Position numbers and translations under genes: made by a program
Notes under the pieces: generated by a model
What the model was told of the DNA's origin: nothing
Database searches by the model: none
The model's input: the letters and a program-made list of their open reading frames with translations, nothing else
Source of the DNA: Streptomyces lincolnensis
GTDB taxonomy: Bacteria > Actinomycetota > Actinomycetes > Streptomycetales > Streptomycetaceae
Assembly (NCBI RefSeq): GCF_021173675.1
Contig: NZ_JAIHON010000009.1
Span: 186,001 to 250,000 of the forward strand
DNA length: 64,000 bases
Direction of reading: 5' to 3'
Shown here: positions 1 through 8,324 of the stretch, piece after piece
How positions within the stretch are numbered: the first letter of the stretch is position 1
How the letters are laid out: each line of letters opens with the position of its first letter

Positions 1-389
1 CCGCCCACGTCGACGGGCGCTTCCTGCCGGGGCACGAGGAGGAGTTCCTCGCCGACCTCGACCGGATCCTCGGCCCGACCGTGCGGCGCGAGGACGTGCA
101 CTCCGACAAGGCCCTGGAGACGTCCTTCGACGGCGCGCTGGTCGAGGCGATGCAGTCCTCGCTGCTCGCCGAGGACCCGACCGCGAAGGCCATCCCCTAC
201 ATGCTCTCCGGCGGCACCGACGCCAAGTCCTTCGACGACCTCGGCATCCGCGGCTTCGGTTTCGCGCCGCTGAAGCTGCCGCCGGAGCTGGACTTCGCCG
301 GGATGTTCCACGGCGTCGACGAGCGGGTACCGGTGGACGGGCTGCAATTCGGCGTGCGGGTGCTCGACCGGTTCATCGACGCGTCCTGA
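1..389 (+). CDS. M20-family metallopeptidase, C-terminal fragment
   Basis: Only the last ~129 residues are present; the gene enters from outside the window in frame 3. The visible part reads VDGRFLPGHEEEFLADLD, the pattern of the dimerisation domain of M20/M25/M40 peptidases. It ends with the second metal-site region, where SGGTDAKSF is followed by GFGFAPLKLP. M20 enzymes are cytoplasmic zinc or cobalt aminoacylases or dipeptidases, but the exact substrate cannot be read from a fragment. It lies just upstream of and parallel to the chaplin genes and ends at a TGA. The family call is secure. Confidence 0.85.
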   Translation, partial: AHVDGRFLPGHEEEFLADLDRILGPTVRREDVHSDKALETSFDGALVEAMQSSLLAEDPTAKAIPYMLSGGTDAKSFDDLGIRGFGFAPLKLPPELDFAGMFHGVDERVPVDGLQFGVRVLDRFIDAS

Positions 390-516
390 ATCAGCGCGTC
401 CTGAATTGCCTTACTGAAACGACACTTCAGTATTCGCTCGGATGTGCGGACCCCACTGGGAAGAGTGAATGCGACGATAAGCTCGTAGCTCCATTACTCC
501 CTCCTCGTTACAGGTG

Positions 517-542
517 ATGCGATCCGCTACTTGGGATCGCAT
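517..542 (+). promoter_or_regulatory. 5'-UTR hairpin just upstream of the chpH ribosome binding site
   Basis: A perfect 9-bp inverted repeat (517-525 and 534-542, loop of 8) sits 8 nt before the AGGAGGA ribosome binding site of chpH. It would form in the mRNA leader if transcription starts upstream, and could affect stability or translation of this abundantly needed mRNA. No function is proven by sequence alone. The rest of 390-560 shows no ORF and no promoter I can assign confidently. Confidence 0.45.
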
Positions 543-560
543 TGCCAACAAGGAGGAATA

Positions 561-794
561 ATGATCAAGAAGGTCGTCGCTGCTGCGGCTGCCACTGGTG
601 GCCTGGTTCTCGCGGGTGCGGGCATGGCCGTCGCCGACTCGGGTGCCCAGGGTGCCGCCGTGCACTCCCCGGGCGTCCTGTCCGGCAACGTGGTCCAGGT
701 TCCCGTTCACATCCCGGTGAACGTCTGCGGCAACACGGTCTCCGTGATCGGGCTGCTGAACCCCGCCTTCGGCAACACCTGCATCAACAAGTGA
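561..794 (+). CDS. chpH: short chaplin, ChpH type
   Basis: A 77-residue secreted protein. An N-terminal signal peptide (MIKKVV followed by an Ala/Gly-rich hydrophobic core, cleavage near AVADSG) precedes a single chaplin domain. The domain has the hallmark pair of cysteines: PVNVCGNT and, 20 residues on, GNTCINK. Short chaplins self-assemble into amphipathic amyloid-like fibrils on the hyphal surface, lowering water surface tension so that aerial hyphae can rise. The start was chosen at the ATG preceded by AGGAGGA (551-557); an in-frame ATG 30 nt upstream lacks a ribosome binding site. The gene is followed by a strong terminator and then by chpC, the pairing known for ChpH/ChpC in S. coelicolor. 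Confidence 0.93.
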   Translation: MIKKVVAAAAATGGLVLAGAGMAVADSGAQGAAVHSPGVLSGNVVQVPVHIPVNVCGNTVSVIGLLNPAFGNTCINK

Positions 795-822
795 CGTTGT
801 GCCTCGCCCCGTGAGGGGCTGA

Positions 823-869
823 GCCCGTCGGCCCCGGAGCACACGCCATGTGCTCCGGGGCCGACGGGC
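823..869 (+). terminator. rho-independent terminator of chpH
   Basis: Perfect 21-bp stem (823-843 and 849-869) with a 5-nt loop, followed directly by a T-containing run (CTTTTC). It separates chpH transcription from chpC. Confidence 0.9.
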
Positions 870-967
870 CTTTTCGGAACGGTTTCTTTTCGAGCACCGA
901 GAACGTTGATGATCTCGATACATGTTCGAGAAATTACGGGACAACGTCGAAAGGCAGGGATCAGTAA

Positions 968-1726
968 ATGCGACAGGTCACCCGCAAAGGCCTGATGACC
1001 GTGGCCGCCGCGACCGGCGTGATCGCCGCCACGGGGGGTGCCGCGCACGCCGACTCGGGCGCGCACGGTTCCGCTTCCAACTCGCCCGGTGTGCTGTCGG
1101 GCAACTCGGTGCAGGCGCCGGTGAACGCACCGGTCAACGTCTGCGGCAACACGGTCAATGTCGTCGGGGTGCTCAACCCGGCGATGGGCAACAAGTGCGT
1201 CAACACCGGCGTCGAGACCGATGACGGCTACGGGGGCTCCGGAGGCTCGCACTCCGGCGGACACACCGGCGACTCCCCGGGCGTCGGCTCGGGCAACCAT
1301 GTCGAGGTGCCGATCCACGCCCCGGTGAACGCCTGCGGCAACAGCGTGGACGTCGTCGGGGTGGGCAACAGCACCACCGGCAACGACTGCTCCAACGGCG
1401 GCGGGCACACCGGCACGCCTCCCGGCGGAACCACCCCGCCCGGCAGCGAGCACCCCGGCAACCCCGGCACCCCGGAGCAGCCCGGTGGACCGGGCGGCCC
1501 GGGACAGCCCGGCGGACCGGGCGACCCCGCCACCCCGCCCGCTCCGGAGGGCGGCAAGCCGGGCGGCAACCAGCCCGGTACCCAGACCGTCACCCAGCCC
1601 CACGGCGGCTCGGCCCAGCTCGCGCACACCGGCAGTGACCTGCCGATGGGCCTCGCGCTTCCGGTGGGTGCGGGGGCGCTGCTGGCGGGAGTCGTGCTCT
1701 ACCGCAAGGCCCGCGCCTCTGTGTGA
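968..1726 (+). CDS. chpC: long chaplin with sortase signal, ChpC type
   Basis: A 252-residue long chaplin. After a signal peptide (about residues 1-30, ending AAHADSG) come two chaplin domains, roughly residues 35-78 and 98-140, each with the paired CGN...C cysteines. A Pro/Gly-rich spacer of about 75 residues follows. The C-terminus has the sorting signal LAHTG, a hydrophobic helix and a positively charged tail (YRKARASV). Streptomyces sortases recognise LAxTG, so the protein should be covalently attached to peptidoglycan. There it would anchor or seed the fibrils made by short chaplins such as the neighbouring ChpH. The Gly/Pro spacer probably crosses the cell wall. The start codon is an ATG with a GGCAGGGA-like ribosome binding site. 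Confidence 0.93.
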   Translation: MRQVTRKGLMTVAAATGVIAATGGAAHADSGAHGSASNSPGVLSGNSVQAPVNAPVNVCGNTVNVVGVLNPAMGNKCVNTGVETDDGYGGSGGSHSGGHTGDSPGVGSGNHVEVPIHAPVNACGNSVDVVGVGNSTTGNDCSNGGGHTGTPPGGTTPPGSEHPGNPGTPEQPGGPGGPGQPGGPGDPATPPAPEGGKPGGNQPGTQTVTQPHGGSAQLAHTGSDLPMGLALPVGAGALLAGVVLYRKARASV

Positions 1727-1778
1727 ACCGGGGCAGGAGTGATCGAAGCACCGCGAACCTCCCCGGCGGTGCACGCCG

Positions 1779-1811
1779 CGGAGCGGGCCCTGCCTCGGTG
1801 GGCCCGCTCCG
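1779..1811. terminator. terminator between convergent chpC and the DUF5703 gene
   Basis: Perfect 12-bp inverted repeat (1779-1790 and 1800-1811) followed by TTTTT on the plus strand. It lies between the chpC stop and the stop of the minus-strand gene, so it can serve both, more strongly chpC. Confidence 0.85.
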
Positions 1812-1827
1812 TTTTTGTCGCCTCAGT

Positions 1828-2016
1828 TCACCACGTGGCGCGTACCTGGCGGATGATCCGCCGTCGCAGCCGCACCCTGCGGCTGCCGTCGCGCAGCAGG
1901 CTCAGGCGGTCCAACTCCCAGTGACCGTACTCGGCATGGTCCGTCAGCAGACGAGTGGCGTCCTTGCGGGAGACCCCGCGCGGTACGTACACGTCGACAA
2001 ATTCGTATTCCGGCAT
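1828..2016 (-). CDS. DUF5703-family small protein
   Basis: A 62-residue basic protein beginning MPEYEFVDVYVPRGVSRKDATRL. It matches a small protein family common in streptomycetes and annotated as DUF5703, with no known function. There is no signal peptide, membrane segment or cysteine. The length and the conserved EYEFVDVYVPRGVSR start are the basis for the call. It is divergent from the acidic protein gene that starts at 2064, leaving only 47 bp for two promoters. Confidence 0.8.
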   Translation of the reverse strand: MPEYEFVDVYVPRGVSRKDATRLLTDHAEYGHWELDRLSLLRDGSRRVRLRRRIIRQVRATW

Positions 2017-2050
2017 CGCATCTATTGTGCGGGCAGAGCCCCGCTACGGA

Positions 2051-2063
2051 TAGCGTCTGCACT
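2051..2063 (+). promoter_or_regulatory. -10 element placing transcription start at the ATG (leaderless)
   Basis: TAGCGT at 2051-2056 ends 7 nt before the ATG at 2064, and no ribosome binding site is visible. This geometry predicts a leaderless transcript. No convincing -35 is seen at 17-18 bp. Confidence 0.45.
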
Positions 2064-2768
2064 ATGTCTGATGCTGTGCAGCCCACCGCTGCCGAGGTAC
2101 GCGCCGCCGCCGAGGCGGTCAAGACCGCGCTCGACCGCCACCTGGCGGCGGTCGAGCGCAGGTCGGGCGAGGACGACCCGGCCGTCTACGAAGCGTTCAA
2201 CGAGCTGGCCGCGGCCGCCGAGACGTACGACGAACTGCTCTACGACCGATACGACGAGGTCACGCCCTTCGAGATCCCCGCGGCGGAGGAATCGCTGCCC
2301 CCGTACACCGGCCCGGAGGAGCCGAACGCGCTGAGCGTGCTGATCCGCCGCGACTACGCCGTGGTGGAGCCGCAGCGGCTGCTGGCACAGGCCCAGCGGG
2401 TGGAGGCCGCGGACGACGAGGCCGCGGCAGGCGTGGCGTCCGGCACGGTCCACGGCGCACTGGGCCTGCTGTTCGGCGAGTTCGAACCGGACGAGATCGC
2501 CTCCCGGCACAAGGAGTTCGGTCTGGAGGAGGGCGACTCCACCCTCTGGGTCACGGCCTCGGACGAAGCGGCCGATCCCGGCGAGTGGCTGGAAGCCCCG
2601 TTCGAGCAGGTCGACGAGCAGCGGGTGGTCTGTCGCTTCGACGTCAGCGCGGTCTTCGACGACGAGATCGATGACGTGGACGACGGGGACGACATCGAGG
2701 ACGCCGACGACCTCGACGCGGAACTGGACGAGGACGAGGACCTGGAGCCCCTGGACGCGGATCGCTGA
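2064..2768 (+). CDS. conserved acidic actinobacterial protein of unknown function
   Basis: A 234-residue cytoplasmic protein with no domain I recognise. The first ~80 residues are Ala/Glu-rich and likely helical. The centre (SVLIRRDYAVVEPQRLL to about residue 190) looks like a folded conserved core. The last ~35 residues are almost entirely Asp/Glu, a strongly acidic tail. There is no signal peptide or membrane helix. I chose the ATG at 2064 because upstream in-frame codons would overlap the promoter region and the -10 element is positioned for a leaderless start. An acidic tail of this type often mediates interaction with basic partners, but that is inference. Confidence 0.7.
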   Translation: MSDAVQPTAAEVRAAAEAVKTALDRHLAAVERRSGEDDPAVYEAFNELAAAAETYDELLYDRYDEVTPFEIPAAEESLPPYTGPEEPNALSVLIRRDYAVVEPQRLLAQAQRVEAADDEAAAGVASGTVHGALGLLFGEFEPDEIASRHKEFGLEEGDSTLWVTASDEAADPGEWLEAPFEQVDEQRVVCRFDVSAVFDDEIDDVDDGDDIEDADDLDAELDEDEDLEPLDADR

Positions 2769-2875
2769 TCCGACGGCCGGGCCCGTACGGCAGCGGCGGC
2801 GCCACCGGAGACCGACCTCCGGCGGCGCCGCCGCTGTCCTGTACGGGCCCTCGTCACGAGGACTCCCGCGCCGGG

Positions 2876-5059
2876 TCAGTCGGCCGTCGGTACCTGCGGG
2901 GCCAGCAGCACGGGAAGCCGGGTCGTGCGCGGCCTGGCCACGACCTCGGCCACGGCCCGGGGCAGTGCCTGCTCCACGCCGTGGACCACGGACAGATGCC
3001 GGTCCGCCCGTCCGAACGCCGTGTAGACCCACGGCCGGCTGAGAGCCTGCGCCGCGTCCCCGGGCAGCACCGCGACCACGGCAGGCCATCTGCCGCCCAC
3101 CGCCTGGTGCGCGGTCAGCGCCCACCCGTGTCGCACGGACTGCTCCACCCGCTCCTTCGGTACGACGACCGCCTCGCCGGCGCACGACAGGTGCAGCCCG
3201 CCCGCGTCGGCCCCGACCACCCGGCCCGGCACCGTGCGGCCCGGGACGGGGGAGTAGGCGACGCGGTCACCGGGGTCGAAGCCGCCGAAGCGGCCGGGAC
3301 CGGGGTTGAGCCGCTCCTTCAGTGCCGCGTTCAGCACCCGGGTGCCGGCCGCGCCGCCGTGTCCCGGGGTGATCACCTGGGTCTCCTCGGCGGGAACCCC
3401 GAGCGCCCGCGGCACCGAGTCCGCGACGAGCTGCACGGTCCGGTGGACTGCCTCGCCCGCGTCCCTCACCGGCACGATCACGACCTCCTTGCCGGGCGCC
3501 TCGACCTGGCTCAGTTCACCGACGCCGATGCCCGAGACCAGCTCGCCCAGCGGCCCGGGGTCCGGCCGGCGGGAGGCGACCTGGGGGCAGATCCGCGCGG
3601 CCAGCAGATCCGCGAAGACCCGCCCGGGACCCGCGGACCACAGCACCGCCGGATCACCGGCCAGCACCAGCCGGGCGCCGTCCGGCAGCGACTCCACGAG
3701 CAGCGCCGCCGTCTCCACGTCCAGCGCCGGGGCGTCGAGCACGACGAGCAGATCGAGCGCGAACGCCCCGTCGGAGTCCCGCCCGGGACCCTCGGCACCG
3801 GAGAGCAGTCCGGCGACGGTGGCGACACCGGCCTCCTGGGCACTGTCCGAAGAGCCGTCAGCAGGGCCGTCCGTTCCGGCCGAACTGCCTGTCAGGGCCG
3901 TGAAGCGGGAGCGGCCGATCGGGCTGTGGGTGGCGGCCCAGGCCCGCAGGCCCAGACCACGCGCCGCGCCCAGCAGGGCCGCCGGTTCCGTGAGGGAGGC
4001 CTCGCCGCCGGTGTGCAGGACCAGGCCGTGGCCCGCGACCGCGCGGATCAGCTCGGCGGCCGAGCCCGGGGCCGAGGCGGCGGCCTCCTCCCACGCGGCG
4101 GCCGAACCGTCCTCCTTCGGCACGGAGTTGATCAGCCGGGCCAGTCCGTCGGCGAGGCTCTCCTCCGCGAGGGCGTACCGCTCCAGACCCACCAGGACAC
4201 GGACCGGCCGCTCCTCCTCGTCCTCGTCCTCCTCGCCCTCCGCCGCCTCCCGCCGGACGGGCGCGCCCGGTTCGTCCAGGGCGTCCTGGAACACCAGGGC
4301 CTCGCCCTCCGCCAGGGTGTCCTGGACGGCCGCGACGGGATCCGGCACGTGCCGCTGGGTCAGCGCCGCGGTGAGGGCCGACATCTCCAGCGCGGTGTGC
4401 CCGGCCAGAGCGGCCTGCTCCAGCAGCCAGACGGTGAGCGCCCGGCCGCGCCGCTCGTCCTCGGGACCGCACTCCGCGCCGAGCAGCGCCCGCGCGAAAC
4501 CGTCGGCCTGCTCGGGGCGCACCCCGCCGACACGCAGCAACTGCCAGGGATCCGCCCGCAGGTGGTCCTCGGCCCCGTCGCCGAGCGTCGTGGCGGCCTG
4601 CGCCGCGAGGGACTCCGGGGCACCGCCCCCGGCCAGCACCCGCCGTACGGCTTCGACGGTGTCCGGCGCGGGAGCCGTGGCCGGGGCGGCGACCGCCGCC
4701 GGCACCGGCCCCGCCTGCCGTACCGCCCCCGGAGCGGGGCGCCGCGGCGGTTCCGGCTCGCTGAAGACGGTGTCCGCGGGCTTCTCGCCGCTCTCCACGG
4801 CCCGCACGGCCGCGAGCAGATCGGCCGCCGTCCCGCTGAGCTTGGCCCCGGCCGCGACGGCCGCCCTCTTCTCGGCCTTGCGCTTCTCGATCCGCTCGCG
4901 CTCGATCCGCTGGGCGGCGAGTTCGGCCTCGGCCTCGGACAACTGCTTGGCGCCTTCACCGGCCGCGGGGCCGGCGCCCTCTTCCACGGCCTCCGCGACG
5001 TCCGGCGTCCCCGACTCGGTGTCCTCGGCGTCCCCGGCGGTCTCCGGCTCCGTGCTCAC
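2876..5059 (-). CDS. RecD2-like helix-hairpin-helix protein with decayed helicase motifs
   Basis: A 727-residue protein with the architecture of a RecD2/TraA superfamily 1B helicase. An acidic, coiled N-terminus (about 1-100) is followed by helix-hairpin-helix-type repeats (about 150-260, e.g. LRADPWQLLRVGGV) and then two RecA-like halves. The ATPase motifs are degraded. The Walker A position reads TGGEASLTE instead of GGPGTGKT, Walker B reads LLVVLDAPALD without the DE pair, and GDPDQLPSVG is GDPAVLWSAG. The C-terminal TVHKSQG and YTAITRA equivalents read TAHQAVGGRW and YTAFGRAD. I therefore predict a DNA-binding pseudo-helicase rather than an active motor. It starts with a GTG overlapping the stop of the upstream aldo/keto reductase by 4 nt, so the two are translationally coupled. 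Confidence 0.75.
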   Translation of the reverse strand: MSTEPETAGDAEDTESGTPDVAEAVEEGAGPAAGEGAKQLSEAEAELAAQRIERERIEKRKAEKRAAVAAGAKLSGTAADLLAAVRAVESGEKPADTVFSEPEPPRRPAPGAVRQAGPVPAAVAAPATAPAPDTVEAVRRVLAGGGAPESLAAQAATTLGDGAEDHLRADPWQLLRVGGVRPEQADGFARALLGAECGPEDERRGRALTVWLLEQAALAGHTALEMSALTAALTQRHVPDPVAAVQDTLAEGEALVFQDALDEPGAPVRREAAEGEEDEDEEERPVRVLVGLERYALAEESLADGLARLINSVPKEDGSAAAWEEAAASAPGSAAELIRAVAGHGLVLHTGGEASLTEPAALLGAARGLGLRAWAATHSPIGRSRFTALTGSSAGTDGPADGSSDSAQEAGVATVAGLLSGAEGPGRDSDGAFALDLLVVLDAPALDVETAALLVESLPDGARLVLAGDPAVLWSAGPGRVFADLLAARICPQVASRRPDPGPLGELVSGIGVGELSQVEAPGKEVVIVPVRDAGEAVHRTVQLVADSVPRALGVPAEETQVITPGHGGAAGTRVLNAALKERLNPGPGRFGGFDPGDRVAYSPVPGRTVPGRVVGADAGGLHLSCAGEAVVVPKERVEQSVRHGWALTAHQAVGGRWPAVVAVLPGDAAQALSRPWVYTAFGRADRHLSVVHGVEQALPRAVAEVVARPRTTRLPVLLAPQVPTAD

Positions 5060-6039
5060 AGCGTGCTCCAGTCGTGATCGGGATAGCGGTGCACGGGCGC
5101 CGACACGTCGTCGAGCGCCCGGCAGATCTCGTCAGGAAGACTAAGGGCCTCCACTGACAATGCCGCCGCGAGCTGCTGCGCGTTGCGCGCGCCGACCACC
5201 GGCGCGGCCACGCCCGGCCGGTCCCGGACCCAGGCCAGGGCGACCTGGAGCGGTGTCGCCGCGAGCCCGTCCGCCGCCGTGGCGACGGCGTCCACGATCC
5301 GGCTCGCCGTGTCGTCGAGGTACGGCGCGACGAACGGCGCCAGATGCTCCGAGGCGCCCCGCGAGTCGACCGGCGTGGCGTCGCGGTACTTGCCGGTGAG
5401 CACCCCGCGCCCGAGCGGCGAGGAGGGCAGCATGCCGATCCCCGCGTCGAGGGCGGCCGGCAGCACCTCTCGCTCCACTCCCCGTTGCAGCAGCGAGTAC
5501 TCCATCTGCGTGCTCGCCAGCCGGGTGCGCAGACCGGGCGCCGCGAGCTGCCAGGTGGCCGCCTTCGCCAGCTGCCAGCCGCAGAAGTTGGAGACCCCGG
5601 CGTAGCGGGCCCGCCCGCTGCTCACGGCCAGGTCCAGGGCCTGGAGGGTCTCCTCCAACGGGGTGTCGGGGTCGTAGGCGTGGACGTGCCACACGTCGAC
5701 GTAGTCCGTGCCGAGCCGGGCGAGCGAGGCGTCCAGCGCGGAGAGCAGGTGGCCGCGCGAGCCGTCGAAGCGGCGGTCGGGGTCGGGCACGCTGCCCGCC
5801 TTCGTGGAGATGACCAGGTCCCGGCGCGGCACGAGCCCTTCTATGAGACGTCCGAGCAGATACTCGGACTCCCCGTCGCCGTACACGTCCGCGGTGTCGA
5901 CGAGGGATCCGCCCGCCTCCCAGAACGTCTTCAAGAGGTCCGCGGCGTCGTGCTCGTCGGTGTCCCGCCCCCAGGTGAGGGTGCCGAGCCCGATCCGGGA
6001 CACACGCAGGCCGGTGCGGCCGAGATGCCTCTGCTCCAT
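5056..6039 (-). CDS. aldo/keto reductase
   Basis: A 327-residue TIM-barrel oxidoreductase of the AKR superfamily, expected to reduce carbonyls with NADPH in the cytoplasm. The N-terminus (MEQRHLGRTGLRVSRIGLGT) is typical. The catalytic tetrad is visible: Asp49 and Tyr53 in DTADVYGDGESEYLLG, Lys80 in ISTKAGS, and His in DVWHVH near residue 119. The cofactor end is recognisable in the last third (PVVGARN). The physiological substrate is unknown. The start was set at the ATG giving MEQRH; upstream in-frame sequence is low in coding character. The stop overlaps the start of the downstream RecD2-like gene (GTGA), so the two form an operon. Confidence 0.88.
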   Translation of the reverse strand: MEQRHLGRTGLRVSRIGLGTLTWGRDTDEHDAADLLKTFWEAGGSLVDTADVYGDGESEYLLGRLIEGLVPRRDLVISTKAGSVPDPDRRFDGSRGHLLSALDASLARLGTDYVDVWHVHAYDPDTPLEETLQALDLAVSSGRARYAGVSNFCGWQLAKAATWQLAAPGLRTRLASTQMEYSLLQRGVEREVLPAALDAGIGMLPSSPLGRGVLTGKYRDATPVDSRGASEHLAPFVAPYLDDTASRIVDAVATAADGLAATPLQVALAWVRDRPGVAAPVVGARNAQQLAAALSVEALSLPDEICRALDDVSAPVHRYPDHDWSTL

Positions 6040-6227
6040 GAACGCCGAGATTACTGGCCAGAACCTGCCGTGTGGGGGCCTGTGGACAACCAGTTTCCCC
6101 AGGGGCACGGGAGTTGGAGCCGGGCCCGGCGCGCGCCACGAACACCGACCGCGACCTGCCCCGATCCGCCCGCCCGCGCTAAGGTCTGCGGACAAGGGAC
6201 GTTACTGATCGGTAAGGGGAATGCGGC

Positions 6228-7283
6228 ATGCAGCTCGGGATCAACCTCGGTTACTGGGGTGCCGGCATGGACGCGGACAATCTGGCCGTGGCCCAGGAGG
6301 CCGACCGGCTCGGCTACGCCGTCTGCTGGGCCGCCGAGGCCTACGGCTCCGACGCGGCCACCGTGCTGAGCTGGGTCGCCGCCCAGACCGAGCGCATCGA
6401 CGTGGGCTCGGCCATCTTCCAGATCCCGGCCCGCCAGCCGGCGATGACCGCGATGACAGCGGCCACCCTCGACTCGCTCTCCGGCGGCCGGTTCCGCCTC
6501 GGCCTCGGCGTCTCCGGACCGCAGGTCTCCGAGGGCTGGTACGGCGTCAAGTTCGACAAGCCGCTCTCCCGGACCCGCGAGTACGTGGAGATCGTCCGCA
6601 AGGCGATGACCCGCGAGCGGCTCTCCTTCGAGGGCGAGCACTGGACGCTGCCGCTGCCCGGCGGCCCCGGCAAGCCGATCAAGCTGACCGTGCACCCGGA
6701 GCGCGAGCACATCCCGCTGTACATCGCCGCGATCGGCCCCAAGAACCTGGAGCAGACCGGGGAGATCGCCGACGGGGCGCTGCTCATCTTCCCGTCCGCC
6801 GAGCACCTGGAGGACACCGCGATCACGTATCTGCGGGCCGGCCGCGAGAAGGCGGGCAAGACCCTCGACGGCTTCGACGTCTGCCCGACCCTGCCCCTCG
6901 CGGTGGGCGACGACAAGGACGTGGCCGCGCTCGCCGACACCTTCCGCCCCTACACCGCGCTCTACGTCGGCGGCATGGGCAGCGCCAAGCAGAACTTCTA
7001 CAACCAGCTCGCCCGTCGCATGGGGTACGAGAAGGCGGCCGCCGAGGTCCAGGAGAAGTACCTCTCCGGCGACAAGCAGGGCGCCGCGGCCGCCGTACCG
7101 CACGACCTGATCGACAAGACGACGCTGCTGGGTTCCGTGGACCGCATCGCGGACCGGATGAAGCAGTACGCGGCGGCCGGTGTGACCACGCTGAGCCTGG
7201 CGCCCGCGGGCTTCACGCTGGAGGAGCGGATCGCCTCGCTGCGGGCCGGCAGTGAGGCGCTGGAGCGCGCGGGCCTCGCCTGA
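6228..7283 (+). CDS. LLM-class F420-dependent oxidoreductase
   Basis: A 351-residue member of the luciferase-like monooxygenase fold that uses coenzyme F420 in actinobacteria. Typical features are the N-terminal MQLGINLGYWG, the repeated barrel strand segment GSAIFQIPARQPAMTAMTAATLDSLSGGRFRLGLGVSGPQV, and the C-terminal loop GSVDRIADRMKQYAAAGVTTLSL. The substrate cannot be deduced. The ATG is preceded by AAGGGG at about 12 nt. A TAAGGT -10-like element lies upstream near 6180. The gene is divergent from the aldo/keto reductase and ends at a strong hairpin. Confidence 0.9.
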   Translation: MQLGINLGYWGAGMDADNLAVAQEADRLGYAVCWAAEAYGSDAATVLSWVAAQTERIDVGSAIFQIPARQPAMTAMTAATLDSLSGGRFRLGLGVSGPQVSEGWYGVKFDKPLSRTREYVEIVRKAMTRERLSFEGEHWTLPLPGGPGKPIKLTVHPEREHIPLYIAAIGPKNLEQTGEIADGALLIFPSAEHLEDTAITYLRAGREKAGKTLDGFDVCPTLPLAVGDDKDVAALADTFRPYTALYVGGMGSAKQNFYNQLARRMGYEKAAAEVQEKYLSGDKQGAAAAVPHDLIDKTTLLGSVDRIADRMKQYAAAGVTTLSLAPAGFTLEERIASLRAGSEALERAGLA

Positions 7284-7299
7284 ACCCCGGAAGTGTCAG

Positions 7300-7340
7300 C
7301 GGCCGTGGTGGGGGCTCGGGGGTCTTCCCCGCCACGGCCG
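7300..7340 (+). terminator. terminator of the LLM oxidoreductase gene
   Basis: A 14-bp stem with one G-T pair (7300-7313 and 7327-7340, loop of 13), starting 17 nt after the stop codon. There is no T-run, which is common for Streptomyces terminators. Confidence 0.65.
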
Positions 7341-7501
7341 TCACAGGGATCAACGCGCCCGGAGGCCCGGGGTTACGCCCCGTCATGGCCCTGGGCGTCA
7401 TCCTTTTGGCGGAGTTGTCCGACACAGCTGTTGCCGCGCCCCTCGTACCGCACTTGACTCGTTCTTTACGGAACCCTGCGGAACGCAGAGAGGTGCCATC
7501 G

Positions 7502-8290
7502 ATGCTGACGGCCAAGAGTCTGTTCCAGGAGATTGTCGACAACGACGAGTCGTACCAGCTCTTCTGCTCCATCGCGGCCAGCGGGGAGACCCAGGGCGGC
7601 TGGGAGAACGCGCGCATCGCGGCGCTGGTGCCCGAGAGCGAGCGGGCCATGGCGCCCAAGATCACCCGGCACGGCGCGGACGAGGACAAGCACGGGCGGA
7701 TCTTCAACGCCCTGATGAAGAAGCGCGGCGTGGAGCCCGTTCCCGTCCCGCCCGAGGCCGACTACACGATGCTCCTGGAGCGGCACGGCATCGGTCTCGC
7801 CCACGAGAAGCTCAAGGCCGACCAGCCGCTGACGGTGCGGGACATCATCACGTACCTGGCGCACAGCCGGGTGACCGAGCAGCGGGCCGCCGACCAGATG
7901 GTGATGCTGCGGAAGTTCTTCGCCGACCACCCCGAGGTCGGCAGGGCCGTCCGGATGATCTCCAACGACGAGGACAACCACCTCGCGTACACCCACGAGG
8001 AGTTGCTGCGGTTCGCCGCCGCCGGGCACGGCCGGCTCATCCAGAGCACGCTGCGCGAGTGCGCGCTCGCCGAGATCGGCGTCTACCGGGACGTCAGCCT
8101 CGCGGTGATGGGCCACATGGGCCGCATCCTGGGCTGGCCGAAGGCCAAGTCGGCGGCCCTGGCGGCGGGCATCCACGCCATGTACGCCTACGAGCGGCTC
8201 GGCGGCTGGCGCCGCATGGTCTCCCTGAGGATGCCCGAGCGCCGGAACGCGCTCGGCGGACCGGCGACCTCCGCCCCCGAGTTCGCCTGA
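7502..8290 (+). CDS. ferritin-like di-iron domain protein
   Basis: A 262-residue, largely helical cytoplasmic protein. Ferritin-like carboxylate/histidine pairs are visible: HGADEDKHGR near residue 60 and NDEDNHLAYTHEE near residue 160. That spacing fits two EXXH-type metal helices of a four-helix bundle. Its specific role (oxygenase, oxidase or metal storage) is unknown. I chose the ATG giving MLTAKSLFQEIVDND, preceded by AGAGAGGTG; a longer in-frame reading upstream is not protein-like. A TTGACT at 7454-7459 is a possible -35 element. Confidence 0.8.
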   Translation: MLTAKSLFQEIVDNDESYQLFCSIAASGETQGGWENARIAALVPESERAMAPKITRHGADEDKHGRIFNALMKKRGVEPVPVPPEADYTMLLERHGIGLAHEKLKADQPLTVRDIITYLAHSRVTEQRAADQMVMLRKFFADHPEVGRAVRMISNDEDNHLAYTHEELLRFAAAGHGRLIQSTLRECALAEIGVYRDVSLAVMGHMGRILGWPKAKSAALAAGIHAMYAYERLGGWRRMVSLRMPERRNALGGPATSAPEFA

Positions 8291-8324
8291 GACCGGAGCC
8301 GGGAGCCAGGTCCCGGGCGGCCCC

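Noticed and set aside
904..931. BldN-type sigma promoter for chpC
   Set aside because: A CGTTGA sequence occurs at 904-909, but the nearest -35-like CGGAAC (875-880) is 23 bp away, too far for the known 16-17 bp spacing.
2981..5077. Plus-strand frames across the RecD2-like gene
   Set aside because: No recognisable motif; the minus-strand reading keeps RecD2 architecture and couples to the upstream gene.
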